DNA of 61,261 bases from an uncultured Clostridia bacterium (GCA_934229275.1 CAKQDN010000005.1:1-61261), one strand, 5' to 3'; positions 1-8,620 are shown, numbered from the stretch's first letter. Made by a program: numbers and translations. The notes: generated from the sequence alone by a model not told the origin.

Positions 1-2
1 CC

Positions 3-1052
3 GGCGGCTACGGCAACGTCACGAGCCTTGCCGAGATTTCCGCAACCAACGCAAACTCCGACTCCGTCAAATATTTAAGCGACGGCTTGTTCGTCATGCA
101 CAACGCCTACAAAGACCGCGAATTCGTCGCAAACGGCGACAGCGTAATCACTCTGTCGTATAAAACTCCGCAAAAACTGCGCGCGATAATGCTGTATTCG
201 GCGGCAAGATATTCGCTCGCACTCAAACGAATAAACAAAATCACGCTCACGACAACCGATAACCGCGAAATCGTCATGGAAAACGTCGAACTCAACCCCG
301 ATTATTACAGTGCGGCGCATAAAACCATGCACTACGGCGGTGCGATTATCGCCGACTTCGACGCCGTAAGCGTTAAAAAAATCACGATAAAGATATTAAG
401 TTCGGATAAACTGGTTCCCGGCGGCGAAATCCGCATATCCGACCTCGTCGTGCTGGGTGAAGTAAACGGCGTGGTTGCGTCCGAGGAGCCTCGATATTCG
501 GGTTATTTCGGACTGTATCCGACCGACGGAATAAAGATGGACGGCAAGCCGCTCGATCCGATATGGCAGAAAACCAAAGCCCGCACGTTCGTCAAAAACG
601 GCATAAGATTCGAAGTCAAAGCCGTCCGTAAGTCGAAGGGCGCGTACTTCCTTATCACCGCGTACGATAAAACGGTCGTACATTCTTCCGGCGACGGAAA
701 CACCGAAAAGTCGTACGGACTTCGCCGATTCTATAAAAACACCTGCTGGGGACTTAATCTATACGCCGGCAAAGGCAGTTACTCGTCTGCAAAAGCCGTG
801 TCGGTAAACGTCGACGCATACAGTTATATCGTCAACAACGCCAAGCCCGTAATTATCGCAACGCACGTCGACGGCGATATAAACGGAACGACGCAAAGTT
901 TCACCGTCGAAGCGTACGTTCCGTATGACGTGAGCGGCAGCGGAGCGATAATCGCGGCGGCAAACATAACCTATCGTCACGTCGAAGGAGCGAAAGCCGC
1001 GGTCAATACCGGCGATTTCGCGCTAAGCGACGAACTGCTGATTTTTGATTGA
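3..1052 (+). CDS. C-terminal part of a large protein with beta-sandwich carbohydrate-binding-like domains (5' truncated)
   Basis: The reading frame is open from base 3, so the gene starts before the window and at least 349 residues are visible. Two beta-rich modules can be seen. The first, roughly residues 25-140 of the visible part, resembles an F5/8 type C (discoidin-like) domain. The second begins near 'DGIKMDGKPLDPIWQKTK', a pattern typical of CBM9/DOMON-like sugar-binding modules, and runs to the end. No catalytic motif or C-terminal anchor is visible. It is probably secreted or surface-exposed, but the signal peptide would lie outside the window. The stop is followed at once by the promoter of the next gene. 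Domain calls are by pattern only; the fragment could belong to a glycan-active enzyme or an adhesin. Confidence 0.6.
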   Translation, partial: GGYGNVTSLAEISATNANSDSVKYLSDGLFVMHNAYKDREFVANGDSVITLSYKTPQKLRAIMLYSAARYSLALKRINKITLTTTDNREIVMENVELNPDYYSAAHKTMHYGGAIIADFDAVSVKKITIKILSSDKLVPGGEIRISDLVVLGEVNGVVASEEPRYSGYFGLYPTDGIKMDGKPLDPIWQKTKARTFVKNGIRFEVKAVRKSKGAYFLITAYDKTVVHSSGDGNTEKSYGLRRFYKNTCWGLNLYAGKGSYSSAKAVSVNVDAYSYIVNNAKPVIIATHVDGDINGTTQSFTVEAYVPYDVSGSGAIIAAANITYRHVEGAKAAVNTGDFALSDELLIFD

Positions 1053-1076
1053 CAAAACGCGTTCGCTTAAATCGGC

Positions 1077-1105
1077 TTGACAAAACGGTAAAGTAGTATT
1101 ATAAT
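1077..1105 (+). promoter_or_regulatory. Sigma-A promoter of the MDR dehydrogenase gene
   Basis: Perfect -35 TTGACA (1077-1082), 17-base spacer and -10 TATAAT (1100-1105). It lies 30 bases before the ATG and upstream of a GGAGG ribosome site. Confidence 0.85.
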
Positions 1106-1134
1106 TAAACGGTAAAAATTCAGCGGAGGCTGCC

Positions 1135-2151
1135 ATGAAAGCGTGGAAAGCGTTAGGACCCGAAAGCGTCGTGCTTGAACAGTACGAGCCCGAAAAAGTG
1201 GGTAAAAACGAAGTTAAAATAAAAATGCTCGCGTCGTCGATCAGCGAAACCGATATTCTCACCTATTCGGGAAAACTCGGAATGAAGCCCTTCCCGATAA
1301 TTCTCGGACGGCAGGGTGTGGGAATGGTAAGCGAAGTGGGTGAAAACGTCGGCAATTTCAAGCGCGGCGACCGCGTGTACATCCGTCCGCAGGTCTATTG
1401 CGGCGAGTGCAGCGAATGTCTTAAAGGCAACGAAGAAAAATGCAAACACGCTAAAGTGCACGGCAAAACGACCGACGGAGTGCTGCGCGACTTCATAGTG
1501 GCTCAAAAAAACAACCTCTATAAAATTCCGCCCTATATCGACACGCAGGATGCGTCCATGCTCGAAATGATCGCGCTCGCAAAAAGCGCGGTAAACTCGC
1601 TCGACCTTCAGGTTGGCAGTTACGTTGTAATAAGCGGCGCGTCGTGCCTCGGGCTGCTTGCCGCGCAGATGGCTATGTCCGTCCGAGCCGTCCCGATCGT
1701 TCTCGATTTCGACGAATACCGCCTTCGCATTGCCGAAAAAGTGGGTGTGTACTATGCTCTCAATATTTCCAACGAAGACGTGTTAAAGCGCATATTCTCG
1801 ATAACCAGCGGAAAAATGGCGGAAGCAGCCGTCCAGACTCCGCCCGGAGTCGTGGCTTTTCGGCGCCTTCTCGATTACGTCGCCGAAGGAGGCAAAGTGG
1901 TGTACACCGCGATCGAAAACACCGGCGGCGATCTCTCCGTCGATATGAGCGCCGTTCTCGATAAAAACGTCACGCTCTCGACGGTAAGCAGTCACGGGCT
2001 GAGTATTCCTGCCGCCGTAAACGCGCTTGCCGGCGACAAAATCACCGTTTCGCCCTTTATAACGCGCTGCAACTTCTCCGAAGTGGACGAGTTTTTGAAA
2101 AAGTGTGAAAAAGACCCCAACAGATATATGTTTGTTTCGGTTGCATACTGA
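1135..2151 (+). CDS. Zinc-type medium-chain dehydrogenase/reductase lacking the usual catalytic zinc ligands
   Basis: 338 residues with the MDR layout: N-terminal GroES-like domain, then a Rossmann domain with 'VVISGASCLGLLAAQMA' and an acidic residue (VLDFDEYR) at the end of the second strand, as for NAD binding. The structural-zinc cluster is intact (CGECSECLKGNEEKC). The two best-known catalytic-zinc ligands are not: the usual Cys in 'GICGTD' is replaced in 'SSISETD', and the His in 'LGHE' is Arg in 'LGRQGVG'. Zinc-dependent alcohol dehydrogenase activity is therefore doubtful. It may be a zinc-independent reductase or have a non-redox role. It has its own strong promoter and a GGAGG site before ATG, and no co-transcribed neighbour is evident, so the substrate is unknown. 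Confidence 0.75.
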   Translation: MKAWKALGPESVVLEQYEPEKVGKNEVKIKMLASSISETDILTYSGKLGMKPFPIILGRQGVGMVSEVGENVGNFKRGDRVYIRPQVYCGECSECLKGNEEKCKHAKVHGKTTDGVLRDFIVAQKNNLYKIPPYIDTQDASMLEMIALAKSAVNSLDLQVGSYVVISGASCLGLLAAQMAMSVRAVPIVLDFDEYRLRIAEKVGVYYALNISNEDVLKRIFSITSGKMAEAAVQTPPGVVAFRRLLDYVAEGGKVVYTAIENTGGDLSVDMSAVLDKNVTLSTVSSHGLSIPAAVNALAGDKITVSPFITRCNFSEVDEFLKKCEKDPNRYMFVSVAY

Positions 2152-2728
2152 TTGCAAAGAGTTCCTCTCGGTAGTCGGAATTAAATTAACTTAATAATAA
2201 CTTTAAGCAGACGTAGGAAGAATAAAAACCTTTCGGCGCCTGTTTTTTTGTTGCGTTTTTTCGTTCGTTATCGGCGGTTTGCCGTGTAATTACGCTATCG
2301 AAATGCGTTGACGGCGTAATAAATTACACAATCGATATATTATCGTTGCCGGAATTTTCACGAGAGGAAGGCATCCGAACGGTTGTAAATTACGCAATCG
2401 CATGCAAATATCGCTATCAGAACGAGTTTCAATCGTTCTGCATTCCGTGAGCAAAAAATGTCGGTGTCGTTGTCCCCCTTCGTAGATTGGAAATCGTCGG
2501 CATATTTATGCGAATCCGTGCTTAATGCCAAGTTGTGTGAAAATCGGTGTTTTATAGTGTAAAATCCGAAATTTTTGTTATATTCTACCGTGCGTAGAGC
2601 GCACTCTCGCGTTATGAGAACGTGGTCGCAAAATAGTTACTTAACAAATCGGATATGTATAGTTAATTATCTTGACAGTTGTCCGAGTGTTTTGCTAAAC
2701 TTTAATTGCAAAAACGGAGGGCGGCATT
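2152..2728. other. Long intergenic region with three copies of an AATTACRCWATCG motif
   Basis: 577 bases with no convincing gene. Three direct copies of AATTAC-R-C-W-ATCG lie at 2288-2304, 2322-2338 and 2388-2404, at 34- and 66-base spacing. The first two also form an imperfect inverted pair (GTGTAAT...ATTACAC). The promoter of the acyltransferase cassette follows about 270 bases later. A short open frame at 2575-2763 shows no protein character. The copies may be regulator binding sites or part of a structured transcript. Confidence 0.45.
2672..2701 (+). promoter_or_regulatory. Promoter of the acyltransferase/GT8 cassette
   Basis: TTGACA (2672-2677), 18-base spacer, TAAACT (2696-2701), 27 bases before the GTG start and its GGAGG site. 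Confidence 0.65.
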
Positions 2729-3523
2729 GTGTCGAAAAAGCAGAGAATAATTCATTACGATGACGAATTGAACGACGAGTTTTCGTCGGCGGTCATAACG
2801 CCGAAAAAGATCGACGGAAGTTATCGCTACGTCCGTGACGGCTTTTTCGAAAAGTTATATTCGTTTTTCATGTATCGCATTATCGCTCAGCCGTTGTCGT
2901 GGTTGTTTCTGAAAATTAAATTCGCACACCGCATCAAAAACAAAAAAGTGCTTCGCGGACAAAAGGGAGCGTATTTCATCTTTGCCAATCACACGAGCGC
3001 CGCGGCAGATCCGTTTATTCCAACTATGGTATGTAGTCCGAAAAAAGTGTACGTCGTGGTGCATGCCGCAAACGTATCGATGCCGGTGCTTGGAAAAATC
3101 AATCCGTACATAGGTGCGTTACCTCTTCCCGACGGACTGGAAGCATCCAGAAACTTTATGGCGGCAATGAAGAAAAGGGTAGAGCAAAAGCGTGTAATCT
3201 GCATCTATCCCGAAGCGCATATCTGGCCGTACTACACGGACATTCGCCCGTTTACCGACGCGTCTTTCCGCTACCCCGTGCAATATTCCACACCCGTCTA
3301 CTGCTTTACCAACGTCTATAAGGCGCGCAAAAAGTTGTTCACGCCGAAAATAACGACGTATGTGGACGGACCGTTCTATCCGGATAAAATGCTACCCGTT
3401 GCCGCGGCGAGAAAGAAACTTCGCGACGAGGTTTATTCGGCGATGAAGCAGCGAAGCAAACTTTCCGACTACGACAAAGTGGTTTACGTTAAAAAATCTG
3501 CGAGCGAGGAGAAAGAAAAATGA
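2729..3523 (+). CDS. PlsC-type lysophospholipid/glycolipid acyltransferase
   Basis: 264 residues. The acyltransferase motif H-X4-D is present in 'FANHTSAAADPF', and a motif III-like 'ICIYPEAHIWPY' follows about 75 residues later. The family transfers acyl chains to glycerol phosphate or related lipids at the inner membrane face. A hydrophobic N-terminal stretch near residues 45-65 may anchor it. The GTG start is chosen for the GGAGGG site just upstream. It overlaps the next gene by 4 bases (ATGA), so translation is probably coupled. Its two downstream partners are a GT8 glycosyltransferase and a GT8-acyltransferase fusion, which suggests a glycolipid or lipid-linked glycan product rather than simple phosphatidate. 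The acceptor is unknown. Confidence 0.8.
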   Translation: MSKKQRIIHYDDELNDEFSSAVITPKKIDGSYRYVRDGFFEKLYSFFMYRIIAQPLSWLFLKIKFAHRIKNKKVLRGQKGAYFIFANHTSAAADPFIPTMVCSPKKVYVVVHAANVSMPVLGKINPYIGALPLPDGLEASRNFMAAMKKRVEQKRVICIYPEAHIWPYYTDIRPFTDASFRYPVQYSTPVYCFTNVYKARKKLFTPKITTYVDGPFYPDKMLPVAAARKKLRDEVYSAMKQRSKLSDYDKVVYVKKSASEEKEK

Positions 3524-4368
3524 TAAATCTGCTTTTTGCCGGCAACGACAAAGTTTTCGACGGAATACTGACGTGCCTGTTGTCGATATTTCATCGCTCC
3601 GAACTGCACGAACCGCTTAACGTCTGCGTTTTAACAATGAACCTTCAACGCGTGAAGCCGGAGTACGTTGCGGTGTCCGACGCGCAAATCGAATTTTTGC
3701 AGTCGGTCATGTTGCGTTACGGAAAGGAAAATCGGGTTGCGAAAATAGACGTAACTGACCTTTACGAAAACGAGTTTCATTGCTGCCCCAACGAAAACGC
3801 CTATTGCTCGCCGTACACGCTCTTGCGCCTGTTTGCCGATAAAGCGGTAACGGAGGCTGAAAAATTGCTCTATCTCGACGCGGACGTCATGTTTAACCGC
3901 GATATATCGCTGCTGTACGACGTGAACGTGGACGGAGTCGAATACGCCGCGGCACGCGACCATTACGGAAAATTTCTCGTCAGTCCGAACTATGTAAACG
4001 GCGGAGTCATGCTGTTCAACATGAACGAGGTGAGAAAAACCGGACTTTTGGAAAAGGCTCGCGCGCTCATAAAGAAGAAAAAATTGCCGTTTGCCGATCA
4101 AAGCGCGATAATACGCAGCACGACCCGTAAAAAAATGTTGCCGCAGAAGTTCAACGATCAGAAGTTCCTGCACAAAAGCACCGTGGTCAGACATTTCAGC
4201 AAAAGACTGTTCTATTTTCCCTATCCGCACACCGACAACATTAAGCAGTGGCATGTGGAAAAGGTGAAAAAAGTGTTTAAGTACACCTGTTTCGACGACG
4301 TGTACGAAAAATATTTCTATTTTAAAAACTCATTTGAGGAAAAACAAAATGAAAACCGATTTAATTGA
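3520..4368 (+). CDS. Glycosyltransferase family 8 protein
   Basis: 282 residues with the GT-A fold signature of family 8: the metal-binding D-x-D in 'LLYLDADVMFNRDI' (Asp120 and Asp122) and the downstream 'VNGGVMLFNMNEVRK', typical of the NaGVml motif of galactosyl/glucosyltransferases. No membrane segment is evident, so it is probably cytoplasmic or peripheral. It overlaps the acyltransferase upstream by 4 bases and the next gene by 20 bases, so the three form one unit. Sugar donor and acceptor cannot be read from sequence. Confidence 0.85.
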   Translation: MINLLFAGNDKVFDGILTCLLSIFHRSELHEPLNVCVLTMNLQRVKPEYVAVSDAQIEFLQSVMLRYGKENRVAKIDVTDLYENEFHCCPNENAYCSPYTLLRLFADKAVTEAEKLLYLDADVMFNRDISLLYDVNVDGVEYAAARDHYGKFLVSPNYVNGGVMLFNMNEVRKTGLLEKARALIKKKKLPFADQSAIIRSTTRKKMLPQKFNDQKFLHKSTVVRHFSKRLFYFPYPHTDNIKQWHVEKVKKVFKYTCFDDVYEKYFYFKNSFEEKQNENRFN

Positions 4369-6166
4369 AAAAGACAAAAATACATTGCTCGCCGCAATAC
4401 CCGTGTTCTATGCGTGCGACGACAATTTTATCGCTTACGCCGCAGTGTCGCTGCGTTCGCTTCTCGATAACTGCGATAAAACGCGCTTCTACGACATCCA
4501 TTTTCTTGTGACTTCCGTTTCGGAAGAAAATCGGCGCCGTGTTCTGTCGCTTAAAACCGACTACTGCGATATTTCTTTCGACGACGTGACCCCGTATCTC
4601 GAAAGACTTACACGCAATCTCCCCGTCAGAGACTATTATTCCAAAACGACTTACTATCGGCTTTTCATTTCCGACATGTTCCCGCAGTTCGATAAAGTGC
4701 TGTATATTGATAGCGATACCGTTGTGGAAAAGGATATATCCGTGCTTTTCGATACCGACATCGACGGAATGTACGCAGGTGCCGTACACGAGCGCGTCAT
4801 GTCGCACAACGAAACGTTCGGCACTTACGTCGAGCAGGTGCTCGGAATAGACAGATATGCTTATTTTAATGCCGGCGTGCTGCTGTTAAACAGTCGCATG
4901 TGCCGCGAAAAAGCCGTTCTCAAAAAGTTCGGCGAATTGCTCGGAGTGTACGATTTCGTGGTTACGCAAGACGAAGATTACCTCAATCTGCTATTTAAGG
5001 ACAGAGTGAAATTGCTTCCCGGCATCTGGAACGCCGAGATATACGACGGTATACCGGCCCCCGAAAGCGAAGTCGCGATATTTCATTATATCATGACGTC
5101 CAAGCCGTGGCATTACGAGAATTGCGATTACGCCGACAGATTCCGGGTTTATGCGAAAAAAACCGAGTATTACGAAGAACTGCAACGGCAGGCAAAAAAT
5201 TATACCGACGCCGAGCGCGAACGTGACAAACTTTGCGGAATCAACCTCGAGCGCCTTGCTCAAAAAGAAATCGAAAGAGAAGACAACTACTTAAAGTCTT
5301 TAAGAAGGAAACAGGATGCCGGCAGAGTGGCGGTACTCGAAAAGATAAACGCACTCGAAAAAAGCGGAGTTTTCGACGTGGACGTCGAGGATGATCCGCC
5401 CACGAAGCCGCTTCCGGAAAAGGTGGATTACCTTCGCAAAAACTTGTTTGCAAAAATCAAAGCCCGTCATGCGTTCGGAGTGGCTCGCAAATTTCTGCAC
5501 GGAATGATCAAGCAGGATAAAATCGTTATAAAAGAGATAAAGGGCGCCGAGAATATCCGTTCGGTACCCGGCGGCGCAATACTCACATGCAATCATTTCA
5601 ACGCATTCGACAGTTTCGCCATTCAACTCGCATACGAAAAGTCCGACACCAAAAAACATAAGTTCTACCGCGTCATAAGAGAAGGTAACTACACAAGTTT
5701 CGGCGGATTTTACGGCTATCTTATGCGAAATTGCTACACGCTTCCGCTCGGATCGGATATGAAACACATGAAAATGTTTTCTTCCGCGGTTGACGAGATT
5801 CTGCAAAACGACGGATTTGTGCTTGTGTATGCCGAACAGAGTATGTGGTGGAATTATCGCAAGCCCAAACCTTTGAAAAAAGGAGCGTTTCTGATGGCTG
5901 CGAAAAATTCCGTTCCGGTCGTTCCGTGTTTCATAACCATGCGAGACACCGATAATCTCGATGAAAACGGCTTTAAGGTGCAGGAATACACCGTGCATAT
6001 CGGAAAGCCCATATATCCCGATAAAAACTCTACCGTTGCGCAAAACGTAGACCGTATGATGAACGAAAATTTTGTTTCATGGAAAAATATCTACGAAGAT
6101 TTTTACGGAGTCCCGTTGCGTTACGAAACCGAAAACGCCGATGAAAAAATGATTTCGGAAGGTTAA
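4349..6166 (+). CDS. Bifunctional GT8 glycosyltransferase - PlsC acyltransferase fusion
   Basis: 605 residues. The N-terminal half (about 10-280) is a second GT8 domain with D-x-D in 'VLYIDSDTVVEKDI' (Asp121/Asp123) and 'YFNAGVLLLNSRMCREK'. A charged, probably coiled-coil linker (about 290-345) leads to a C-terminal PlsC-like domain (about 375-590) with H-X4-D in 'TCNHFNAFDSF' (His416, Asp421) and 'VYAEQSMWWNYRKPKPLKKG'. ATG 4349 is preferred over the in-frame TTG at 4334 because a GAGGA site precedes it. Gene order acyltransferase, GT8, then both fused strongly suggests that the same product is glycosylated and acylated. The repeated hairpin terminator follows the stop. The fusion architecture is unusual to me, but novelty needs a domain-architecture search. 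Confidence 0.85.
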   Translation: MKTDLIEKDKNTLLAAIPVFYACDDNFIAYAAVSLRSLLDNCDKTRFYDIHFLVTSVSEENRRRVLSLKTDYCDISFDDVTPYLERLTRNLPVRDYYSKTTYYRLFISDMFPQFDKVLYIDSDTVVEKDISVLFDTDIDGMYAGAVHERVMSHNETFGTYVEQVLGIDRYAYFNAGVLLLNSRMCREKAVLKKFGELLGVYDFVVTQDEDYLNLLFKDRVKLLPGIWNAEIYDGIPAPESEVAIFHYIMTSKPWHYENCDYADRFRVYAKKTEYYEELQRQAKNYTDAERERDKLCGINLERLAQKEIEREDNYLKSLRRKQDAGRVAVLEKINALEKSGVFDVDVEDDPPTKPLPEKVDYLRKNLFAKIKARHAFGVARKFLHGMIKQDKIVIKEIKGAENIRSVPGGAILTCNHFNAFDSFAIQLAYEKSDTKKHKFYRVIREGNYTSFGGFYGYLMRNCYTLPLGSDMKHMKMFSSAVDEILQNDGFVLVYAEQSMWWNYRKPKPLKKGAFLMAAKNSVPVVPCFITMRDTDNLDENGFKVQEYTVHIGKPIYPDKNSTVAQNVDRMMNENFVSWKNIYEDFYGVPLRYETENADEKMISEG

Positions 6167-6208
6167 AATTCGTCGTTTTAGTCCCATAAATCAATCAAAA
6201 ATCAACAA

Positions 6209-6239
6209 AAAAAGTACTATGCGTGGCATAGTACTTTTT
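6209..6239 (+). terminator. Repeated hairpin element, copy 1 (terminator)
   Basis: 14-base stem (6209-6222 with 6226-6239) around a GTG loop; core AAGTACTATG-C-GTG-G-CATAGTACTT. The right arm ends in a T run. It lies 43 bases after the GT8-acyltransferase stop. Three further near-identical copies occur at about 20697, 32979 and 35667. Confidence 0.85.
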
Positions 6240-6406
6240 ATATTTACCGCCGATTTAGCATTAAAAAGCATAATTTTTTAAGCGGACGAATAGCGTATAG
6301 TAATGCGGCGGAGAAAAGAGAAAATCGATTCGCGTTTAATCGACAAATAGCGGTAAATTTTCCTCTCGTTCGACAGCCGCAATATTATATACTCGGAGTG
6401 TAGAAA

Positions 6407-7183
6407 ATGTTTGCGGTCGTAAAGGTCAGAACGTTAGTAAAAACGATAGCGGTTGCGCTGCTCGCGATTGCGCTTATTCCGCTTACAGGAGTCAGCAAAT
6501 CGTACGAAGTGTACGCAGGAAAAACCGTTCGTAAACTGCCGATATACTGCGTTGACAGAGTAGACAATAAAGTCGCGCTTTCGTTTGACGCCAGTTGGGG
6601 CAGCGACAGCACCGAAAAGATTTTGTCCGTGCTCGAAAGTTACGACGCCGTAGCCAACTATTTCGTCGTCAGCCTGTGGGTGGACAAATACCCGGATTTA
6701 CTCAAAAAACTGCAAGACAGCGGCAGAGTGGAAATAGGCATGCACTCGGCAACTCACCCGCATATGCGAAAACTGTCGAGAGAGGAAGTGCGGCGCGAAA
6801 TAACGCTCAATATGGCTGCCATCGAAAAGGTTATCGGAAAAAAGCCGACGCTGTTTCGCGCTCCGTTCGGAGAGTACGATAACGCCGTGCTCGAAACTGC
6901 GGAAGATCTCGGAATAAAAGTCATTCAGTGGGACGTCGATTCGCTCGACTGGAAAAATCTTTCCGCTTCCGAAATAGCCGCGCGCGTGCTTAAAGGAGTA
7001 AAACCCGGCAGTATCGTCTTGATGCACAACGACGGAAAGCATACCGCCGAAGCCCTGCCGCTCATCCTGGAAGGACTGAAAAACAAAAACCTCGAAACGG
7101 TGAAAATAAGCGAACTTATTTATGCCGACGATTACGAGATCGACCACACCGGCAAACAAATATCCAAAAAACAAAAGGAGTAA
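6407..7183 (+). CDS. Polysaccharide deacetylase, PdaB-like sporulation type
   Basis: 258 residues with one N-terminal membrane segment/uncleaved signal (about 5-25) and a NodB-homology domain. Motifs in order: 'SFDASWG' (the SFDA form common in PdaB-type proteins rather than TFDDG), 'HSATHPHM' (metal-binding His-x3-His), 'RAPFGEYD', 'WDVDSLDW' and 'IVLMHND'. The family removes acetyl groups from peptidoglycan or other N-acetylated glycans outside the membrane. Length matches B. subtilis PdaB (about 254). The spore-cortex role is inferred from family and from the other sporulation genes in the window. ATG is preceded by GGAGTG. The SSB-like gene begins 3 bases after the stop, implying co-transcription. 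Confidence 0.8.
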   Translation: MFAVVKVRTLVKTIAVALLAIALIPLTGVSKSYEVYAGKTVRKLPIYCVDRVDNKVALSFDASWGSDSTEKILSVLESYDAVANYFVVSLWVDKYPDLLKKLQDSGRVEIGMHSATHPHMRKLSREEVRREITLNMAAIEKVIGKKPTLFRAPFGEYDNAVLETAEDLGIKVIQWDVDSLDWKNLSASEIAARVLKGVKPGSIVLMHNDGKHTAEALPLILEGLKNKNLETVKISELIYADDYEIDHTGKQISKKQKE

Positions 7184-7186
7184 ATT

Positions 7187-7846
7187 ATGAACGAATTGCA
7201 AGCGAAGAACAACAAAGTGTACCTCATGGGCGAAGCGGAGGAAAAGCCCGCTTTCAGTCACGAACTGTACGACGAAGCGTTTTACGTTTTCAAACTCAGA
7301 GTGGAAAGACTAAGCGGTCAGGCGGATATTCTGCCGATAACGGTAAGCGAACGCCTTCTTGCCGACGTCGACGTGGATAAGGGAACGCGGCTCGGAATAA
7401 TCGGTCAATTCCGCAGTTACAACAAAATGACCGAAGAGAAAAGCAGACTCATGCTCACCGTGTTCGTCCGCGAATTCGTCAGCCCCGAATCGCTCGAAAG
7501 TACCCCAAATTACATAGAAATCAACGGTTTCGTGTGTAAACCTCCCGTCTACAGAACGACGCCGTTCGACCGCAAAATTTGCGACGTTCTGCTTGCGGTC
7601 AACCGCGGTTACAATAAATCGGACTACATCCCCTGCATAGCCTGGGGCAGGAACGCCATGTTTGCCAAAAATCTGCCGGTCGGAAGCAATTTGCAGGTGT
7701 TCGGAAGAGTGCAAAGCCGCATATACAACAAACGGCTCGGCGACAACACGAGCGAAGAGCGCACCGCGTACGAACTTTCGATCAGTAAAATAATAAAAGT
7801 CACGCCCGAGTCCGAAAAAGAAATCGCCGCCGTGCAAATCGAATAA
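7187..7846 (+). CDS. Tandem OB-fold single-stranded-DNA-binding-like protein
   Basis: 219 residues that look like two SSB/primosomal OB domains in series: about 5-105 ('NNKVYLMGEAEEKPAFSH', 'GTRLGIIGQFRSYNK') and about 110-215 ('NYIEINGFVCKPPVYR', 'DYIPCIAWGRNAMFAKNL', 'LQVFGRVQSRIYNKR'). The second repeat is closest to canonical SSB. The acidic DIPF tail that recruits partners in normal SSB is absent. It is probably a secondary SSB paralogue rather than the replication SSB. It begins 3 bases after the deacetylase gene, an unexpected partner. A bidirectional hairpin follows. Confidence 0.6.
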   Translation: MNELQAKNNKVYLMGEAEEKPAFSHELYDEAFYVFKLRVERLSGQADILPITVSERLLADVDVDKGTRLGIIGQFRSYNKMTEEKSRLMLTVFVREFVSPESLESTPNYIEINGFVCKPPVYRTTPFDRKICDVLLAVNRGYNKSDYIPCIAWGRNAMFAKNLPVGSNLQVFGRVQSRIYNKRLGDNTSEERTAYELSISKIIKVTPESEKEIAAVQIE

Positions 7847-7880
7847 CGCGGCAAAATAACGAAAAACCTCTCTTTTCACA

Positions 7881-7920
7881 AAAAAGCGTCTGTCCGCAGT
7901 GCTACGAACAAACGCTTTTT
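7881..7920. terminator. Bidirectional terminator between convergent genes
   Basis: AAAAAGCGT (7881-7889) pairs with ACGCTTTTT (7912-7920), giving A and T runs on both sides. It separates the SSB-like gene from the ECF S-component gene. Confidence 0.7.
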
Positions 7921-7932
7921 GCTTTTAAATAA

Positions 7933-8586
7933 TTATTTTGCTTTGGACTCTGCTGCAGCGTAAGAAAAATCGGCTTTACTTTTCCTGTTGTCGATAGCGT
8001 ATGACACGACGTTCAGTTTTACGAGAACGGGCAGCGTCACGGCAAACAGAGCAACGTTTATCGCCACCATAATAAGTTGCGGAAGTCTGGTAAGCGTAAA
8101 AGCGAAGTAATCGGTCGACGAGTAGTAGTAAGCCCAGATTCCGAAAGTATTCACGCCCAGAGTGCATACGAGAGCCGCCGCGACCGCGCCTATGATGCTG
8201 CGAAGAATAAGGTCGGACAGAACGGGCAATTTGCGGAATTTTATGCGCTTGAAAGCCAGTCCGAAGATAAACGCACTCAGCGCGTTGCCGAGAATCAGAA
8301 TGGGATTGGGCGCGCCGCCGGTCGGGAAAATCCATTGTCCGGTAAGGTCGGAAACGGCAGCGATTGCGCCGCCGAACAGCGGACCGGTGATTGCCGCCGA
8401 CAGATACCAGCCGAGGTATGAAAGGCTTAATTTCAGCGATTGCGGCAATGCCACGGAAAGGTTGTTGGAAATGATTTTGAGTACTACGGAAAGCGCAACC
8501 ATTGACGCAATTTCTGCCACGATACGGCCGGGGCTTTTTTTGCGAGAGGGAGTTGCAATTTCCTGTTGACGATCAGATGAAGTCAA
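7933..8586 (-). CDS. ECF transporter S component, folate-type
   Basis: 217 residues, about five to six membrane helices. 'SYLGWYLSAAITGPLFGGAIAAVSDL' and 'FPTGGAPNPILILGNALSAF' match the folate-family S components (FolT-like), which bind a vitamin and dock onto the shared EcfA/A'/T module, absent from this window. The TTG start at 8586 is chosen because AAGGAGG lies 9 bases upstream; a longer frame to 8649 would begin inside the promoter. The gene has its own promoter. Substrate is inferred from family resemblance only, and no THF riboswitch fits the short leader. Confidence 0.7.
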   Translation of the reverse strand: MTSSDRQQEIATPSRKKSPGRIVAEIASMVALSVVLKIISNNLSVALPQSLKLSLSYLGWYLSAAITGPLFGGAIAAVSDLTGQWIFPTGGAPNPILILGNALSAFIFGLAFKRIKFRKLPVLSDLILRSIIGAVAAALVCTLGVNTFGIWAYYYSSTDYFAFTLTRLPQLIMVAINVALFAVTLPVLVKLNVVSYAIDNRKSKADFSYAAAESKAK

Positions 8587-8620
8587 TGTCGGGCTCCTCC
8601 TTGAATATGTAATTGACAAT

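Noticed and set aside
2575..2763. 62-codon open frame before the acyltransferase gene
   Set aside because: It overlaps the promoter and start of the acyltransferase and has no ribosome site or protein-like composition.
8587..8620. THF riboswitch ahead of the folate-type ECF gene
   Set aside because: The leader from promoter to start is only about 28 bases, too short.
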